Assembly: GCA_011033025.1 (NCBI GenBank)
Contig: WFMF01000221.1
Coordinates: forward strand, 186,001-250,000
From: Beroe forskalii
Taxonomy: Eukaryota; Ctenophora; Nuda; Beroida; Beroidae
Direction of reading: 5' to 3'
Length of the DNA: 64,000 nt
In this document: positions 36,363 through 48,982 of the stretch, one piece after another
How the letters are laid out: the number at the start of each line of letters is the position of its first letter
Numbering within the stretch: position 1 is the stretch's first letter
The notes under the pieces: generated by a model
What the model saw: the letters and a program-made list of their open reading frames with translations, nothing else
What the model was told of the DNA's origin: nothing
Database searches by the model: none
Program-made: the position numbers and the translations under genes

Positions 36363-39300
36363 AAACTATAAACCATCAAGCAATTACACCCCAGGCCATA
36401 ACATACACAGCTTTGTTATGTCGAGCGTTTAGCGTAGTTATTTCTCACTTGTGTTTTCTCGTGCCTTGGAAAGCAGATAAGATTTTTGCCATTCTTTATA
36501 ACTTTCAAGTATATTCTCCTCATAACTTCAAGTGCTTTTTATTACTTTTCTGCACAATAATTCGGATAGTGAATAATCCTTCAATTTTATTTTGATTACC
36601 GCGATACAAATAAAACATTTAATCACATTTACTTTCAGTTTCATGGGTAGTTCATACCTAATTGTCAGAAGACTATTAGTTACATGATAGTATTGCCAAA
36701 TTAAATATAGAATGGGAATGAACTCTCCATGAAACTTCGTGTAAGACGATTAACAGTGAGTTTTATTTGTGACTTTGCTCACTTTTGCTTGAACACTTAG
36801 TGAACTTTCAACACATTGGTAGCGCCGCCATATGAACCATCCTTGGAACTTGATGCTGACTATAATTCATCATGTCACGGACCAAATGTTCGAATATTAC
36901 AACTATGCTCCATTATTAGATTATTAAGAGTGTAGACGTAAATGTCGAACCCTCATCAAAGGCGGTCCTTTCTTTCAAATTCCCATTTTGACTACGGCAT
37001 GCTGTTTCGTGAGACAATGAGAATTTGTGAATTGTCGAGCTTCATATTAATATTTCAACTTCGTGGGTGTGTGTCTATTTCCGAAACCCAACTCGCTTCT
37101 TCGTTTGATTAGTCTGGCAGTATATTGCGTGTTCAGCCACTGTGAGAGTGTTGCTAGGAAATGTTCTGATGGTTCGGAGAATATCGTACAACCTTTAATG
37201 CTGACAAATTGATCTGCCGAACCGTTCTTAAACTTCAACTCGCGGTGACACTGGTGTCACTGCGAGTAGCTGACAATTCAATACTCCCGGGTTTCTGATA
37301 ATACCCCTGAAGCTGTCAATCAAATAATTATTAATTTCTCAGTATCCTTTGTTCCATATATTTGGAACCACGATCCATTTTAACCCTCTCATTTTGACCA
37401 GAGCCGTGCCACGCCCTCCCACGACTCTGGCATAACGTGAACAGCTCTTAAAATAAAGATATATCTGTATCTTTTCAGAGCATCTTAAGAAGTGTAGCAG
37501 GGCAATTTAGCATTAAGAATTTATGGTTCTCGCTTCGTTACATTCAAAAAAAGTTACAGGCTTTAAACATCCTGGGAAACCATAACTTCTAGGATTGGCA
37601 TCAGCTTGTCTAAAAACCATTTAATTTGCCTCGTTAATAAGTCATAACCTGCTAACCAGCTGTTACCACCGGCACGAAGTTTTGTTATAGTTGTATCAAA
37701 CTCAAATGACTTTCTGTTTTTCTGTCACAGAACTCGTCCCACCTCGTTGATGATCAATTATATCAGTTCACAACAAAGCCTATAATTTACACCCCCGATC
37801 ATTTACAAACCCTATCTTTTATATTCCATTACATTCCCCCCTTTATCCTACACCATCTTATGAGAGTTGTGGCTCATACCCATAGCTTTGTGAGTCTCAC
37901 GCGATGAATGTGTGGTTATATAGACGCCATCAATTAGCCATTCTAACCCATGATTATTTCGCCAGTTCATCAGCATCCATACCCGATAGACTAACTCTAG
38001 CGTTATTTGAGTATTATTAAGCATGATGTAATTATAGAGGGATAAATAACTGTTAAATTGCTATTCAACAGATAGCGATATATTGCTATTCCATTCTGTC
38101 ATCGCTGTTCAACTTTCATGTGAATATTTTTTGACGAAGCATGAACTTCAGAAGAATTTGTTGCCAAGTTTGAGTTTACAAGGTCAGGTTTTTATCGGCT
38201 CAAAAATAAAATGAAGTCTATTGGCAGTCCTGGAATATGGAATATTGAAATTATTGAAGCTAGTTTCGCAACTTTTTAGTGTTCGCTTATAAAACTTCAC
38301 TGGAAAACACATGCTGGTCAATTCTGATTTCTGAATCATGTGATCTGTTTTTGTTGAGACTAGGAACATTCAATAAAGCATTCTTAGCTTATTTCAAGAC
38401 GAAGAGAACGACAATGTATGATGTTAGCGAAATATCAAAACAACATTTACATAGTAACGTTTAGCTATACGTTCGACTAATTACCACGCGCTCAGTTATG
38501 CTTTTCTTTTCATTTTATTTCATTATCAACTAAATTAATTAACCATGATGATAATTGCTTCAATATTCGTATAATGATGAACAAACTCATATTACCTCGT
38601 TGGTCCTGACTTACTGCACTTGTTGTTACAATTATTGAACGAGGCGTCAGTCGACTACACAACAGTGCCACATTACTTTTGCAACAACTAGTAGGTAATT
38701 ATTACATTCTGGTTCTTGAAATACCCCCGGGCTTTAGATCTGATAATACTATCGAGCTTTAGCCTAATATACCGGCTCCCTTGGTCAGATGGATAAAGGT
38801 CGCCCCAATCCCCAGCTGAAATGGGATATCATTTCCACGGAACTTTGAGAGCAGCTGTGCTCGACACCCTCGTACGGTTCCATCGTTACGAGCACGACTC
38901 TCAGAGTAGGAAGCCATTAATTAATCATTATGTCTGGTACATGAGTATAGTGTATCTTTTATACCTACCAGTGCCGTTATTAAGTTGATTTCACCCCTGC
39001 ATGTGCTCACAATCACTTGGGAAGTTTTATAGCGTTCGTAGGAAGCAAGCCACCACTCCAATTTAGCGTCATTCTAACATTTTACAAATTACAGGAACCA
39101 GAATAAGAATACCCAGTACCCACGCACGTGCACCGCGGCTCGTGACTCGCTAATACCGGAATATATGTTTCTAATTTCTCGGTGTCGCAGCATAGTATTG
39201 ATTAATTATTAATCATACTGTGCAGTGTGCGCAAATTATGTGCGCAAACAGCTGATGTTTATCCAAGACCCCCTTGAGTGCATCACAGATTGTTACCCAC

Positions 39301-41200
39301 GGCCCTGAGAGCTGTAGTGCATATAATGCATACCTAATGGGACCACTACATAGAAAATACCAGCCTGCTTAATGTCAATTTCCTAATGCACCGACCGGAG
39401 ACATTGTCGGAATGCCAGTCTTTTGCCGTGAAATAGTCTCATGGTGAGAGGTGATGTGCTGACATTTGCTTCGTCTTGACAGCTGGTTCCCTGCATTACG
39501 TAGTGAGGGTGCCAAATTAATTGGCATATCTTTATGAAATATCCGCATATACAGTCCAGGTGTCAGGTGCCGTGATGGGATTCACAATGTAGTGCGATGT
39601 TTGTTGGAGTCTTTACTATTTATTGAGAGGAATAAATCGAATTAAGCGGGGGCAAAAGTGTAGTTGACGAGTTGATAGTTTGTTGAGATTTGCTCTACAT
39701 TTCATATTTCAGTGGCACGGTGCAAAAGTCCCATCTCAGACTTAATCTCAGCTCAAACTTAATCTCAGCGTTTTACTAGGAAATATTCAAAGACGTAAGG
39801 CCCAGCAACTTCGATTGCATAAAATTCATCGAACCCATTCGACGTGGGTGAGTGACGGCTAGAAGGGTGAATTATATTAGTGACCTTGTTGACGTAATTT
39901 GTGACAGCTCCTTTATGATATTTAGATTATGATTAATGTCGGGAATTGGAATTAACTATCAATGAATTCACATTGAATGGACTGTCTGAGGCTAATTTTG
40001 ATTAACGGGAATGAATTATCATGATAATGAATAATATATGAATATGTTACTGGGCGCCCGGCAATAAATTATTATGCCCGCGGGCATTGTAATAAGACTA
40101 ATCCAACTTGTCTATACTGGTTTGACAGTCAGACACTATCATTCATATATAAATCTCTCAAATACGTAGAGGGTTCATTTTGGGCCTGGAATACTCTCCA
40201 AGGGCGAAGTCGGAGGGATGAATCCGGTTTAGGTCTGCAGCCCGAAGGGTGAGGTTCTATAACAATATGGACCAAATCAGGCAAGTGTCATAGACACCGA
40301 TGAAAATGTGACCGGGTGAGTATGAGATCAACCCAGTATAAGTCTGGATCTCAACTTACTTCCTATAAATAGTGCCGGTTTGATCACGTGACCCAAAGCG
40401 CTTCTTGTAGAATGTACCCCAGACTGCATCACGGATTTGGCGATTGCCCGGTTCAAATTAGGAGCAACTCTATTTCCGGATTTTAATTTTCATGATAGTC
40501 CATCGACTTTATTCTATAGTATTTGAAATTTTTCCCGGAAATTATAGAAATTTGTCAGAATTCCGTTCAAATTATGCACCTACTATAGTACTATGCCCTG
40601 ACTTTGCTTTGTCCTAACGTTTCCCTAACTATGCCTTTGCCAAGCCTCAAGTATGTCAAAATGTGCTCCGGACCTAACTATGCACTGCAAACTTAAATAT
40701 GAATCGTGATTGGATCGAATTGCCAAGAAATTAATTCATTGTGTTGATTAAATACTTGTTTCTTACTGCTCAAGAGATGTTAAAATTGGTTTGATATTTT
40801 GAAGTCCCTCATACGTCATACAATCTTAAAACGTGCAGACTGGTAATATTGGGTGTAGGTAAGTGGTTGGAAATGTTGGTATCCACAATTTTATTCAAGA
40901 ATCAAGATTTTATTCAAGATTTCTTGGATATTGCCGGTCGCATGTTTTTTTAATTTTGCTGGTATATCAGCGACTTGCAAGATCCAACTCATGGAACATT
41001 TTATTCTCGTGATGATTTTATTCCAGCATGCAACCATAGCGGCATAGCACGATCATATTTAAATAGACCATTTAGGGTCTACTAAATCGTTCCCCGAAAA
41101 CATTTATCTTATTTGAATATTGTAAACTTCAAATAAACTCTAATAGAGTCTGAGGAATGTAGCATTATAGCGACTAGCGGTGTTATTTTGACAATCGCTC
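36363..41200. other. Gene desert, AT-rich, short hairpins only
   Basis: There is no open frame with coding character on either strand. One hairpin, GAGAGCAGCTGTGCTCG/CGAGCACGACTCTC at 38846-38903, and the palindrome GCCCGCGGGC at 40077 are the only structured items I noticed. Confidence 0.6.
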
Positions 41201-41469
41201 TGGGGAACAAAATTATGGCGTCTCGAAAATATGGTGTATAAGACGTCATTATGATTATTTAAGGAAACGAATTGGCGAAGTCTAGGCCCGGTTATTTTAG
41301 TATTTTGCGCTATGAGTCGTGACTGGAGTACACTCTAGACAATCAGTAAACCAATTCCTTTGTAATTTGTGTTGATCACATTGGAAAATGAACCCAACTC
41401 GAGATATCCTATACACCATGTTACTCGCGTATTATATCACCAGACAGGTATATTTGGTATGACGTCTTC

Positions 41470-41560
41470 GTGAAACTCAAATACTCGGTTAAGATGAAAT
41501 CATTATAAAGGCCCAAAGTGGTAAGTTGATGACGTTTAACCACGAATTTTTTGTCCTTGA
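41470..41560 (+). mobile_element. Degenerate copy of the GACGTCATTATCATAGCG MITE family
   Basis: AGATGAAATCATTATAAAGG, then GTGGTAAGTTGATGACGTTT and AACCACGAATTTTTTG keep the order of the intact element. A further half copy (AGACGTCATTATGATTATTT) is at 41243. Confidence 0.5.
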
Positions 41561-41782
41561 GGAAAAGTTGGAATCACACCGTATTTATAGTAAACGCATT
41601 AATCAAAATATGCTACCGACATAAACCATAAAAATTGATACAAATGGTTGAATTGGGTTACTGTGTGAACATGCAGATATAACACCTTGACCGTTATCCC
41701 GAATAATTAATTAATTTTCAGTTGATGGTGTGCAAATAACCCTATTTTCCCATATGTAACAAATTAATGCCTTCTCACTTCG

Positions 41783-41832
41783 AGAGCTGTGCAGATACCA
41801 CCGAAACACAGTCGAGGCTGTTGCACAGCTCA
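41783..41832 (-). mobile_element. Second copy of the 50-bp AGAGCTGTGCA hairpin
   Basis: AGAGCTGTGCAGATACCACC through AGTCGAGGCTGT to TGCACAGCTC. The reverse complement of the copy at 18457-18506 aligns along its whole length, including AGTCGAGGC. Confidence 0.75.
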
Positions 41833-43450
41833 AATATTATACTAGACGGATTATGGTTGTTACGTTTTAAAACATCGGAGCAATCCCCTAGCGAGCCGAG
41901 AAGTTTAGAGGTATTTATTTTACCAGACACTATAATAAGCTCGGAGAGTGTTATTACAGATGAGCACACCTACTATTGGGTCTCCACCCATGCAGCATAA
42001 ACAACCCAACCAACAGCATATTATATGATATCAGCATAAGATTAAATGCAGGCTTGTGTAATGATCGCACCGAAAAATTTCCGGTTGACCGTGATTGCGG
42101 TCCATGGTATGAATTCGTCGATAAAGCTCTTACGGCTTCCCCCGAATATCAGTGGATTAGAGCGTTAGAATACCACTGCGCTGGGGTCCTCCTGTTCATT
42201 GATCATGCTTGTAACATTGTAGCAAATATTACGATCTGCTGTATTACGTATGAATATCATAGGTGCTTCCACTATGTCAATTCAACGTTGTAAAGCATGA
42301 TATTTAAGTCACTGTCAACTGCCTGTAGTTGCTGTGTGACTTGTTGGCACAATCGTATGATGGCTCCCGCTACTGTAGTCTTCATGAAATTGCTCACACT
42401 ATTAAATTAAATGGCACCGACAGTTCCTAATCCTTGGTAGGTAACCATCAAGCAGTGTCAATATATATTCGTTAGTTCCTTGAGGAGTGGGGAACCATAT
42501 GGTTTCTGGTAACATTAACACCAATATGTTATAATCATTATCCAAATTATTTCTTGGTATCATCATTGGTTTTTCTTTCCACCTCTGGCCCTCCAGAAGA
42601 TGGTTATTGAGATAACCGGGTCACATTTTATTTATCTTAGTTATTTGATTGTGTACTTCCTATTTTATTTCTGTTTTGGTAGCGGCTAGAGCGTGCATGG
42701 TATTTGCAACAGATGGTGATGCCTTCTCAGACAACTATTGAGCCCCCCTAGAAATTGACTACCATCACCTTTGCATCAATATAGGAGCGTGGCTATTATG
42801 GCTTCTCGAGCGTAATCCAGCTAAAATCGTATGACGAGTAAACTGACATACTGTGTCGAGAGGTTGTTTTATAACACGGGATTGGGTCCATTTCCTGGAA
42901 TCCAATAGAAGAACTGCGACGGTAGCTGACGGTTTTCCCGTCGAATCAGCTAATACGGTTAATTTCCAGCCACTGTGGCGATAGGAATAGTGTCTAGGAT
43001 ATGTGACAACCAGCAGCTCAGCAAGACCGTATAAGAGTTCTTTTTGATGACTCGATGACACTTCTCCCAAGCCGCGGAGAACCTTGGCTGGGTGGAGTGG
43101 GTTGAGGCTACACCATTAGTTCTCTGGGAGGGGAATCCCATTTGGTGGAAGACTAGGGACTTGAAGGTTGAGTGACCCTCGAAGAGCATCCTGCATCAGC
43201 TATTGTCATGAAATTCTACGCAAATCAGGCCACTGACCCTTTATCTCGATAGCTGCTTAAGTGCTTAAAGCCCTAATAAAAATTATTAACCATTGGTAAT
43301 CACGTTATCCTTAATTTTCCTTAATATAGTAATATTAACTCATTTGGTTAAGTTTTATAACTCTTTGGTGACCATTATTAACCGTTGGTAATTTCAATTG
43401 ATATTTATCCATCTCGTTTGATAGATCACTCACGCAATGCTCCCCGATGT

Positions 43451-43489
43451 AACCAATCAGTCTAGAGGATTATAGTACGTTGATTGGTT
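43451..43489. repeat. Small palindrome AACCAATCA/TGATTGGTT
   Basis: AACCAATCA at 43451-43459 pairs with TGATTGGTT at 43481-43489. The arms match the inner arms of the element at 4459-4520. CACTCACGC upstream and GATGCTCACTCACTG downstream may extend it. Confidence 0.55.
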
Positions 43490-43590
43490 CAACAGCTGAT
43501 GTGTCACGGAGTGATGCTCACTCACTGATATGTCAGAAATCCGGCGACGGGTCCCTTACTTAAGTCACTGATCTGGCTGGTTTTGGCAGT

Positions 43591-43736
43591 AGCCAGGAAT
43601 CCCGACTTAGACAGGTGTCCCTGGGGTAGAGGGACACTGTCCCACTTAAAACCTCAATACGTTTCGACATCCTTACTCAATACTCATACTGGGACACTCT
43701 TCCACTTTTCTGACTTGTAAGTCGGGATTCTTGGAT
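43591..43736. mobile_element. 146-bp element with 17-bp inverted ends (one mismatch)
   Basis: CCAGGAATCCCGACTTA at 43591 and TAAGTCGGGATTCTTGG at 43719 are complementary at 16 of 17 bases. The inside carries GGGACACTGTCCC and TGGGACACTCTTCCAC. It is MITE-like; target duplications were not evident. Confidence 0.6.
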
Positions 43737-44596
43737 GCTGTACCACTTTTTGTGCGCGGGTGCCCACTTAATAAGTTAATACTAACTGGGAAATCCTAAC
43801 TTTGCCCTGCTCAGTGGGTGAAAGGAGTTCTCTAGGCAGTGGCTCCTACTCTCCAAGCCTAAGTTGTTGTGAAAATTGATTGGAACGTGCGTTCACTACG
43901 AAAAAATTCAGCGTCCACTTGAAGTATAAGCTCCAAGCAGTTCAACACACTTCGTACAATTGATCGATCTGACACTCTCTTTATGACACTAAGCTTAATT
44001 TACCCTAAATCTTGTGGCATTTAGTTTTAAAAAATGTCTATAGTTTGCGCCAAAAATAGGAATTTACTGAAACGTCTATAAGTTTGCTGGGCTACACCTG
44101 GATTGTGCGAAGAGTTTCCCATTCCGACAGATCCCGTCTTTGATCCTTCAGGTTAATGATTGTTGAATGCGGATTGCAATTCGGTAATCTCAAATATCAA
44201 TTCCGTTCTTCCTTGAACTAATTGATTTTCATGTGAATTTGCGGCGAATTTGCCCTGAACTGCCGGAAATCATCAATTAACGTTAATTGATCAAGTTCAA
44301 AGTCTTGTTCTGGACAAGTTGGCGTCCAAACCAGTGCAACAATCTTTCTGCTTTGCTTTGACATCGGCTTCTTGTCCAAAGCTAATGAAACTTTCCTCGT
44401 ATATGAATATAATTGGGCAACATCGTTGCCGAGCAACATCATTGCCACTTCCGAATTATGGTATGATTTATTGCATTAACTAGTGGTTCTTTATGTACCC
44501 AACTCCTGGTTAAATGTTTAATCTAACTGCGGAACTTCTATGATAGTAGTACGTTGATCATGTCTCAGTCATCTTGTTTCCTGTAACAATATTAAA

Positions 44597-44762
44597 GTGT
44601 CTCAACCTTCAAGGGCGCGGCATATTGTGGCGTGTTTGGGTAAGCTTTCTCGCGGCGTAAAGCACATTTGCGCGCACTATCAGTATCACGCGCCGCAAAA
44701 AGCACCAAAGTGTGAGCGTGTTGTGATGCACCGGCGCGCCCTGCCTGAAAGGGTTGAGACAC
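44597..44762. mobile_element. 166-bp CpG-rich palindromic element
   Basis: GTGTCTCAACC at 44597 pairs with GGTTGAGACAC at 44752-44762, and complementarity continues imperfectly (CAAGGGCGCGG against GGCGCGCCCTG). The interior is rich in GCGC, unlike the AT-rich flanks. It is consistent with a foldback MITE. Confidence 0.7.
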
Positions 44763-44779
44763 CACGGTAACGCCCACCT

Positions 44780-47480
44780 GACTTTCATCATATTGTTATG
44801 GAATGTGGTTTACATCATCAATCATTCTTATCCATTCTAATCTGATATTATCTCGGTCTTGCAAGTTACCACATTTAAGATTAGCACTTCGTATTAAATC
44901 CTTCAATGATTTTCAATTCCGGAGTGGATTAGATTCGTTTTCCCTATTCCAGATTCCTGAATTCTTCTGATTAAAATGTCTGCTTCATTTACCTATAAAG
45001 CTATAACTTGGCTCTAATCCTTAGTTGGGACTCCCCTAGGTCGGGAATCAAATCACGTTCTCCTATAACTTGGCTCTAATCAGTTTAGCACTTTCCGCTC
45101 CGGATAGCTCGTTTATGTTGCTCTACTAATTGGTGACTACTGACGTCATGACGTGACTGTAAGCTATGAAGTTCTTTAATTGCACTTCTAATTCAGATAC
45201 CCATAGCCCGGTTGACTAAAATATGCAGGCTGACAAATTTTTGTCTGGTTATCCACTTTATAGTGTTAAATAATCTTGGTCCCTCATATATATGATATAC
45301 TAAGACTATTTTAATAAAATTATTTTGATATTTTAATATTTTTTGGCTGAAATATACAGATATAGCTGGATGTCTGGTTGATTGAGCAGAGTTTAAAAAA
45401 ACCATAAACTTCTTCCAGTTCCTCGTAGATTACCCATGTAGATTTGATCATCTTATTCATCTGCTTTAGGGAATGTCATGAACTGGCCATGATGAAACAG
45501 TTCAGATTCTTTCATTAAATGGTTTCATGGTAGGTTGCATCAAATTTGAGGTCCTTTCTGACACTGAGGATTATGATATGAAACAAGTGGTTCAAGACTT
45601 CATAACGGATTTCACCACAATAAGACTCCAGGGCTTGCAATTTGCTTCCTCAAAGAGGCTCCGTCTAATTTAGCATCAAATATTTGATCATATTTGGACG
45701 GTTTTTGATTGTCTAACTGTGCCATGTTTTGCCATAATTAACGATAAAGATACGACTGAGAATGAGATCGTGTTAATGATAATTTAGAGCACGAGGCCTA
45801 AGCCGAGTTTGAAAATCTCCGAAAAAAACAAAATGAGGAAATATGATCCATTCGTTGATTATTTTCGATAAAAATAACTTCCCGTGATTAGGACTTTAGG
45901 ACCAATGTTGTTGATATTTTGGGCATAAGGTTGAGCATTTGTGCCATTGTTTCACCCCTTAATAATTTAAGAAGTTTTTGCTGTGTTAGATACTTTTTTG
46001 AACATAAATTTTCTACACAATGTAATTCCAGGAAGATATTCTACAATTACTGATTCAGATATTATTCATCCTCTGTTTGCTTTGTTGCAAAGAAAGGTAC
46101 GGTTGCGGTAAGCTACACTGGATACCCACAGAATATATTATGAATTGCTTTGTTATACTTTGGTGCTCCAGCACAATGGCAACATTCACACTATATCCTT
46201 TGCTCCATTGTAAATGCAGTAAATGAGTGGTACATTGATATAAATTGGTAATCCCTGTGAGGGTTATACTTTTGATAATAAACCTCTCTCAGATCTCTTG
46301 TTATAACTTTTGTATGTGAGTGGTGGAGATTTGACAGAATGTAAGGTATGAAGTGGGTGGGTAAGGGGTTAGGAGACTAACTCGTCACCTGAGGATCTCT
46401 TACCACTAATTATTTTCGTGATCTCTGTTAACCAGCCTGTCAGTTGATAATATCTGTAATCTATGATTTGATTAAATGTCTGATCTGCTTGCAGCCATAT
46501 CTTTATTATGAAGGCAACCTTTAGCGTGTAAAGGTTGGTCAATGCAGTCACGACAATTTGAAGCGACTAGTTAATAATACGCCAGATATTATTGATAGTC
46601 TTGTAGTGCTTCTTAGTTTAGTTGAGGGACGCTGAACCACTTATTTCAGAGACAACGCGTTGTTTCTGGAGGCATATCATGTCAATACATATGTTTAGTT
46701 TTAATTTGTCCATACTCTTCAATCCTAAATAGACGAAGGGCTATAGAATTACTCAACCGCCAGACAAACCTTTGGAGTGAAGTCTTAAGTGTACGTATCT
46801 AGTATATATTGAATGCACGATTACAGATGATTAATTTGTCTTTTACTCCCACCTGAATCACAGAAATACTCATTGTTCATTTAAGTTGTTCAAGGATGTT
46901 TAAATGGGGAAGGGTAACAAATAATATTATGGGAAGGGGGTATAACTTCGAGTCGAATGGTTCATATTATTAGCTCCTTCGCGAAGTCGAGCACTGCTGC
47001 ACACTCACCATGTCAGACGACAAATAATTAAACAGTTTAGTGCAGCAGTAAACGACACTCTGAACTCACTTTAACCTAATCTTGTCGTATCGGTTCACCC
47101 CATCCAGCTGATGTTTGGGCAGGAACATTTCGTTTTTCATATTTGATCAGATGCAGATTTGTAGCATTTTCAACCTTCATTTCATCGGCCTTTGACCAAC
47201 CTTTATGGATATTTTCCATCTGTATTTTTCCACGGTCGGTCTTTTGGGTTCAAAACAAAGGACATTTAATTGCAGTCTTGGCTAACTTTAGAACGACTTA
47301 ATTATACGTTATCACAAACTTAATTTTCAACAGCAACGACTCGATAGTGCGATCAACAACCATGTTCACGCGTGAATATGTTGCTCATATCGTTATACCC
47401 CTTCCAGAAGCACTGGAAAGTCTTCAACTCAGACGAAGGTCGCCAGACCAGAGTGGAAGGAAATACTGAACTTGTTCACA
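44780..47480. other. Intergenic, no gene recognised
   Basis: AT-rich. A partial duplication of CTATAACTTGGCTCTAATC lies at about 45000 and 45064, and a hairpin CACTGCTGCA/TGCAGCAGT at 46993-47048. Nothing else could be supported. Confidence 0.55.
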
Positions 47481-47527
47481 GTTTAGTCTCTTCCGCCTCA
47501 TGTCAATCCTTGAATTAGAAAATCGAT

Positions 47528-47603
47528 ATGCAGTATTTTGTTATGTTTGTAGTATACCTATACACCTCTATAGATAAGACATTGGATTAGGCAAGTCAGT
47601 TCT
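47528..47603 (-). repeat. Inverted partner of the repeat at 33808-33870
   Basis: GCAGTATTTTGTTATGTTTG followed by TAGTATACCTATACACCTCT and ATAGATAAGACATTGGATTA is the reverse complement of the 33.8-kb segment with a handful of substitutions. The homology does not extend far on either side. Confidence 0.75.
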
Positions 47604-47648
47604 CGCTATTTCTGGTCATGTGGTTTGACCCGGTTCCATGATCTCAGC

Positions 47649-47738
47649 TGTGACCGTATACCTTCGATAATAACCTCGACACGGCTCGCCAACTTACACT
47701 GTCTCGGCTTCGCCTCGACCATGTAATTTGTGGTCACC
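47649..47738 (-). mobile_element. Inverted copy of the GTGACCGTATACC element
   Basis: TGTGACCGTATACCTTCGAT through CTCGGCTTCGCCTCGACCAT to TGTGGTCAC mirrors 8794-8897. The flank CCGGTTCCATGAT..CAGC is also shared, so the true repeat is longer than its TIRs. Confidence 0.7.
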
Positions 47739-48086
47739 AAATGTAATAACCGCTTATTATTTTCGCTATGAAACGTCTAACATCGTATTTGTAAGTCGTC
47801 AGACTGAATTCTTATTAAACATCTCTCAAGCTATTTGTATTCAAAACTGAGACATATTCCGATATTGCCCCGTAGTGTTTTCAAAACTCCAGAGTTTTCA
47901 ACTCGCCCCTGAGAGCTTAAATACTCGGCATATCGTTGCATATAAATGATTCTATTTCCTTGATTCAATATTCCGGTTCTACAGGCTTGTCGTGCTCCCA
48001 ATGTTCAAAACTGTTGAAAGCAATCACGTGATGTTCATTCCGCCAGTCCCACCAGCTCGAGCTCTCCCATCACTATATGCTATTGA

Positions 48087-48167
48087 CGAGAAATAGGCGG
48101 TTGTGATGACGTCATTATCATAGCGTAACGTGGTGAGTTGATGACGTTGAACCGCCTATTTCTCGTA
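48087..48167 (+). mobile_element. Best-preserved MITE of the GACGTCATTATCATAGCG family, 81 bp, 17-bp perfect TIRs
   Basis: ACGAGAAATAGGCGGTT at 48087-48103 is exactly complementary to AACCGCCTATTTCTCGT at 48151-48167. The core is GATGACGTCATTATCATAGC, then GTAACGTGGTGAGTTGATGA and CGTTG. At least four further copies lie in this window. No transposase is encoded, so mobility would need one supplied in trans. Confidence 0.85.
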
Positions 48168-48982
48168 CGCGCCACGCCGCATAATAATATTATGTAATCA
48201 TGACATGCGTAGTTATGCAGTTTCGCTTCCAGGTCAAATCAGGAAGAATTTTACTATCCATAAGCATAGACAGAATTATCTGTCTGATGACGATGATCAC
48301 GTGAGTTGCGAAGAAATTCCGATGTTAACATCTCTCGTAGGTCAGTTCAACGTTCAAAACTGCCCCTTATTTCTTCACTTATTTCTTTTCATTGCTCATC
48401 TGAGCCTTCATCATATTCTTTCACAAGGCAGTTACGGAAGTACTTGAAACGTTTTCTTGCTTTTTAGGGGCCTGATTATTAGGTAACTGCCCCAACAGGC
48501 AACACCGTGTAGAATGACGTCACCATCTGGCGCCCAGGCAAGTGGTCAACTGGTTACTATTTTTTTATAACAGACTTAGTATTTTATAGTGGTCCACCCG
48601 GTTTGGTCCCAGTAAGACGCGCTGCTTGGAGATCTGCCATCACCTACTCTAACTTGTTGCACCAAAAGGGCACGCACTGATCAGCTTAGCTGTATAAGTT
48701 AACCCATAGCAATGATCAGCTTAGCTCAACTCATTAGGTTATCGCTACGGGTACACTAAGATTCCGTGGATTGGCGGATTGCAGGTCCATCACCTTATAT
48801 TCTTCCTTACATTCCTCTACAAACTGAGTGGAATAGCCACATGGTCACAGTATATTATGTACCCATTGCATAGCCCACTAAGCCCGCATGTGGCGTGTGC
48901 CACGAACAAGGGGTATACCTACTGGTGTACCGAATCTATATCTCTATCATTGATGATATTTCACCCTCTTCTTCTCATATAG

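Noticed and set aside
42765-43189. Minus-strand open frames of 101 and 76 codons suggesting a retroelement fragment
   Set aside because: No reverse transcriptase, integrase or gag motif could be identified. ADSTGKPSATVAVLLL is only vaguely like an RNase H strand.
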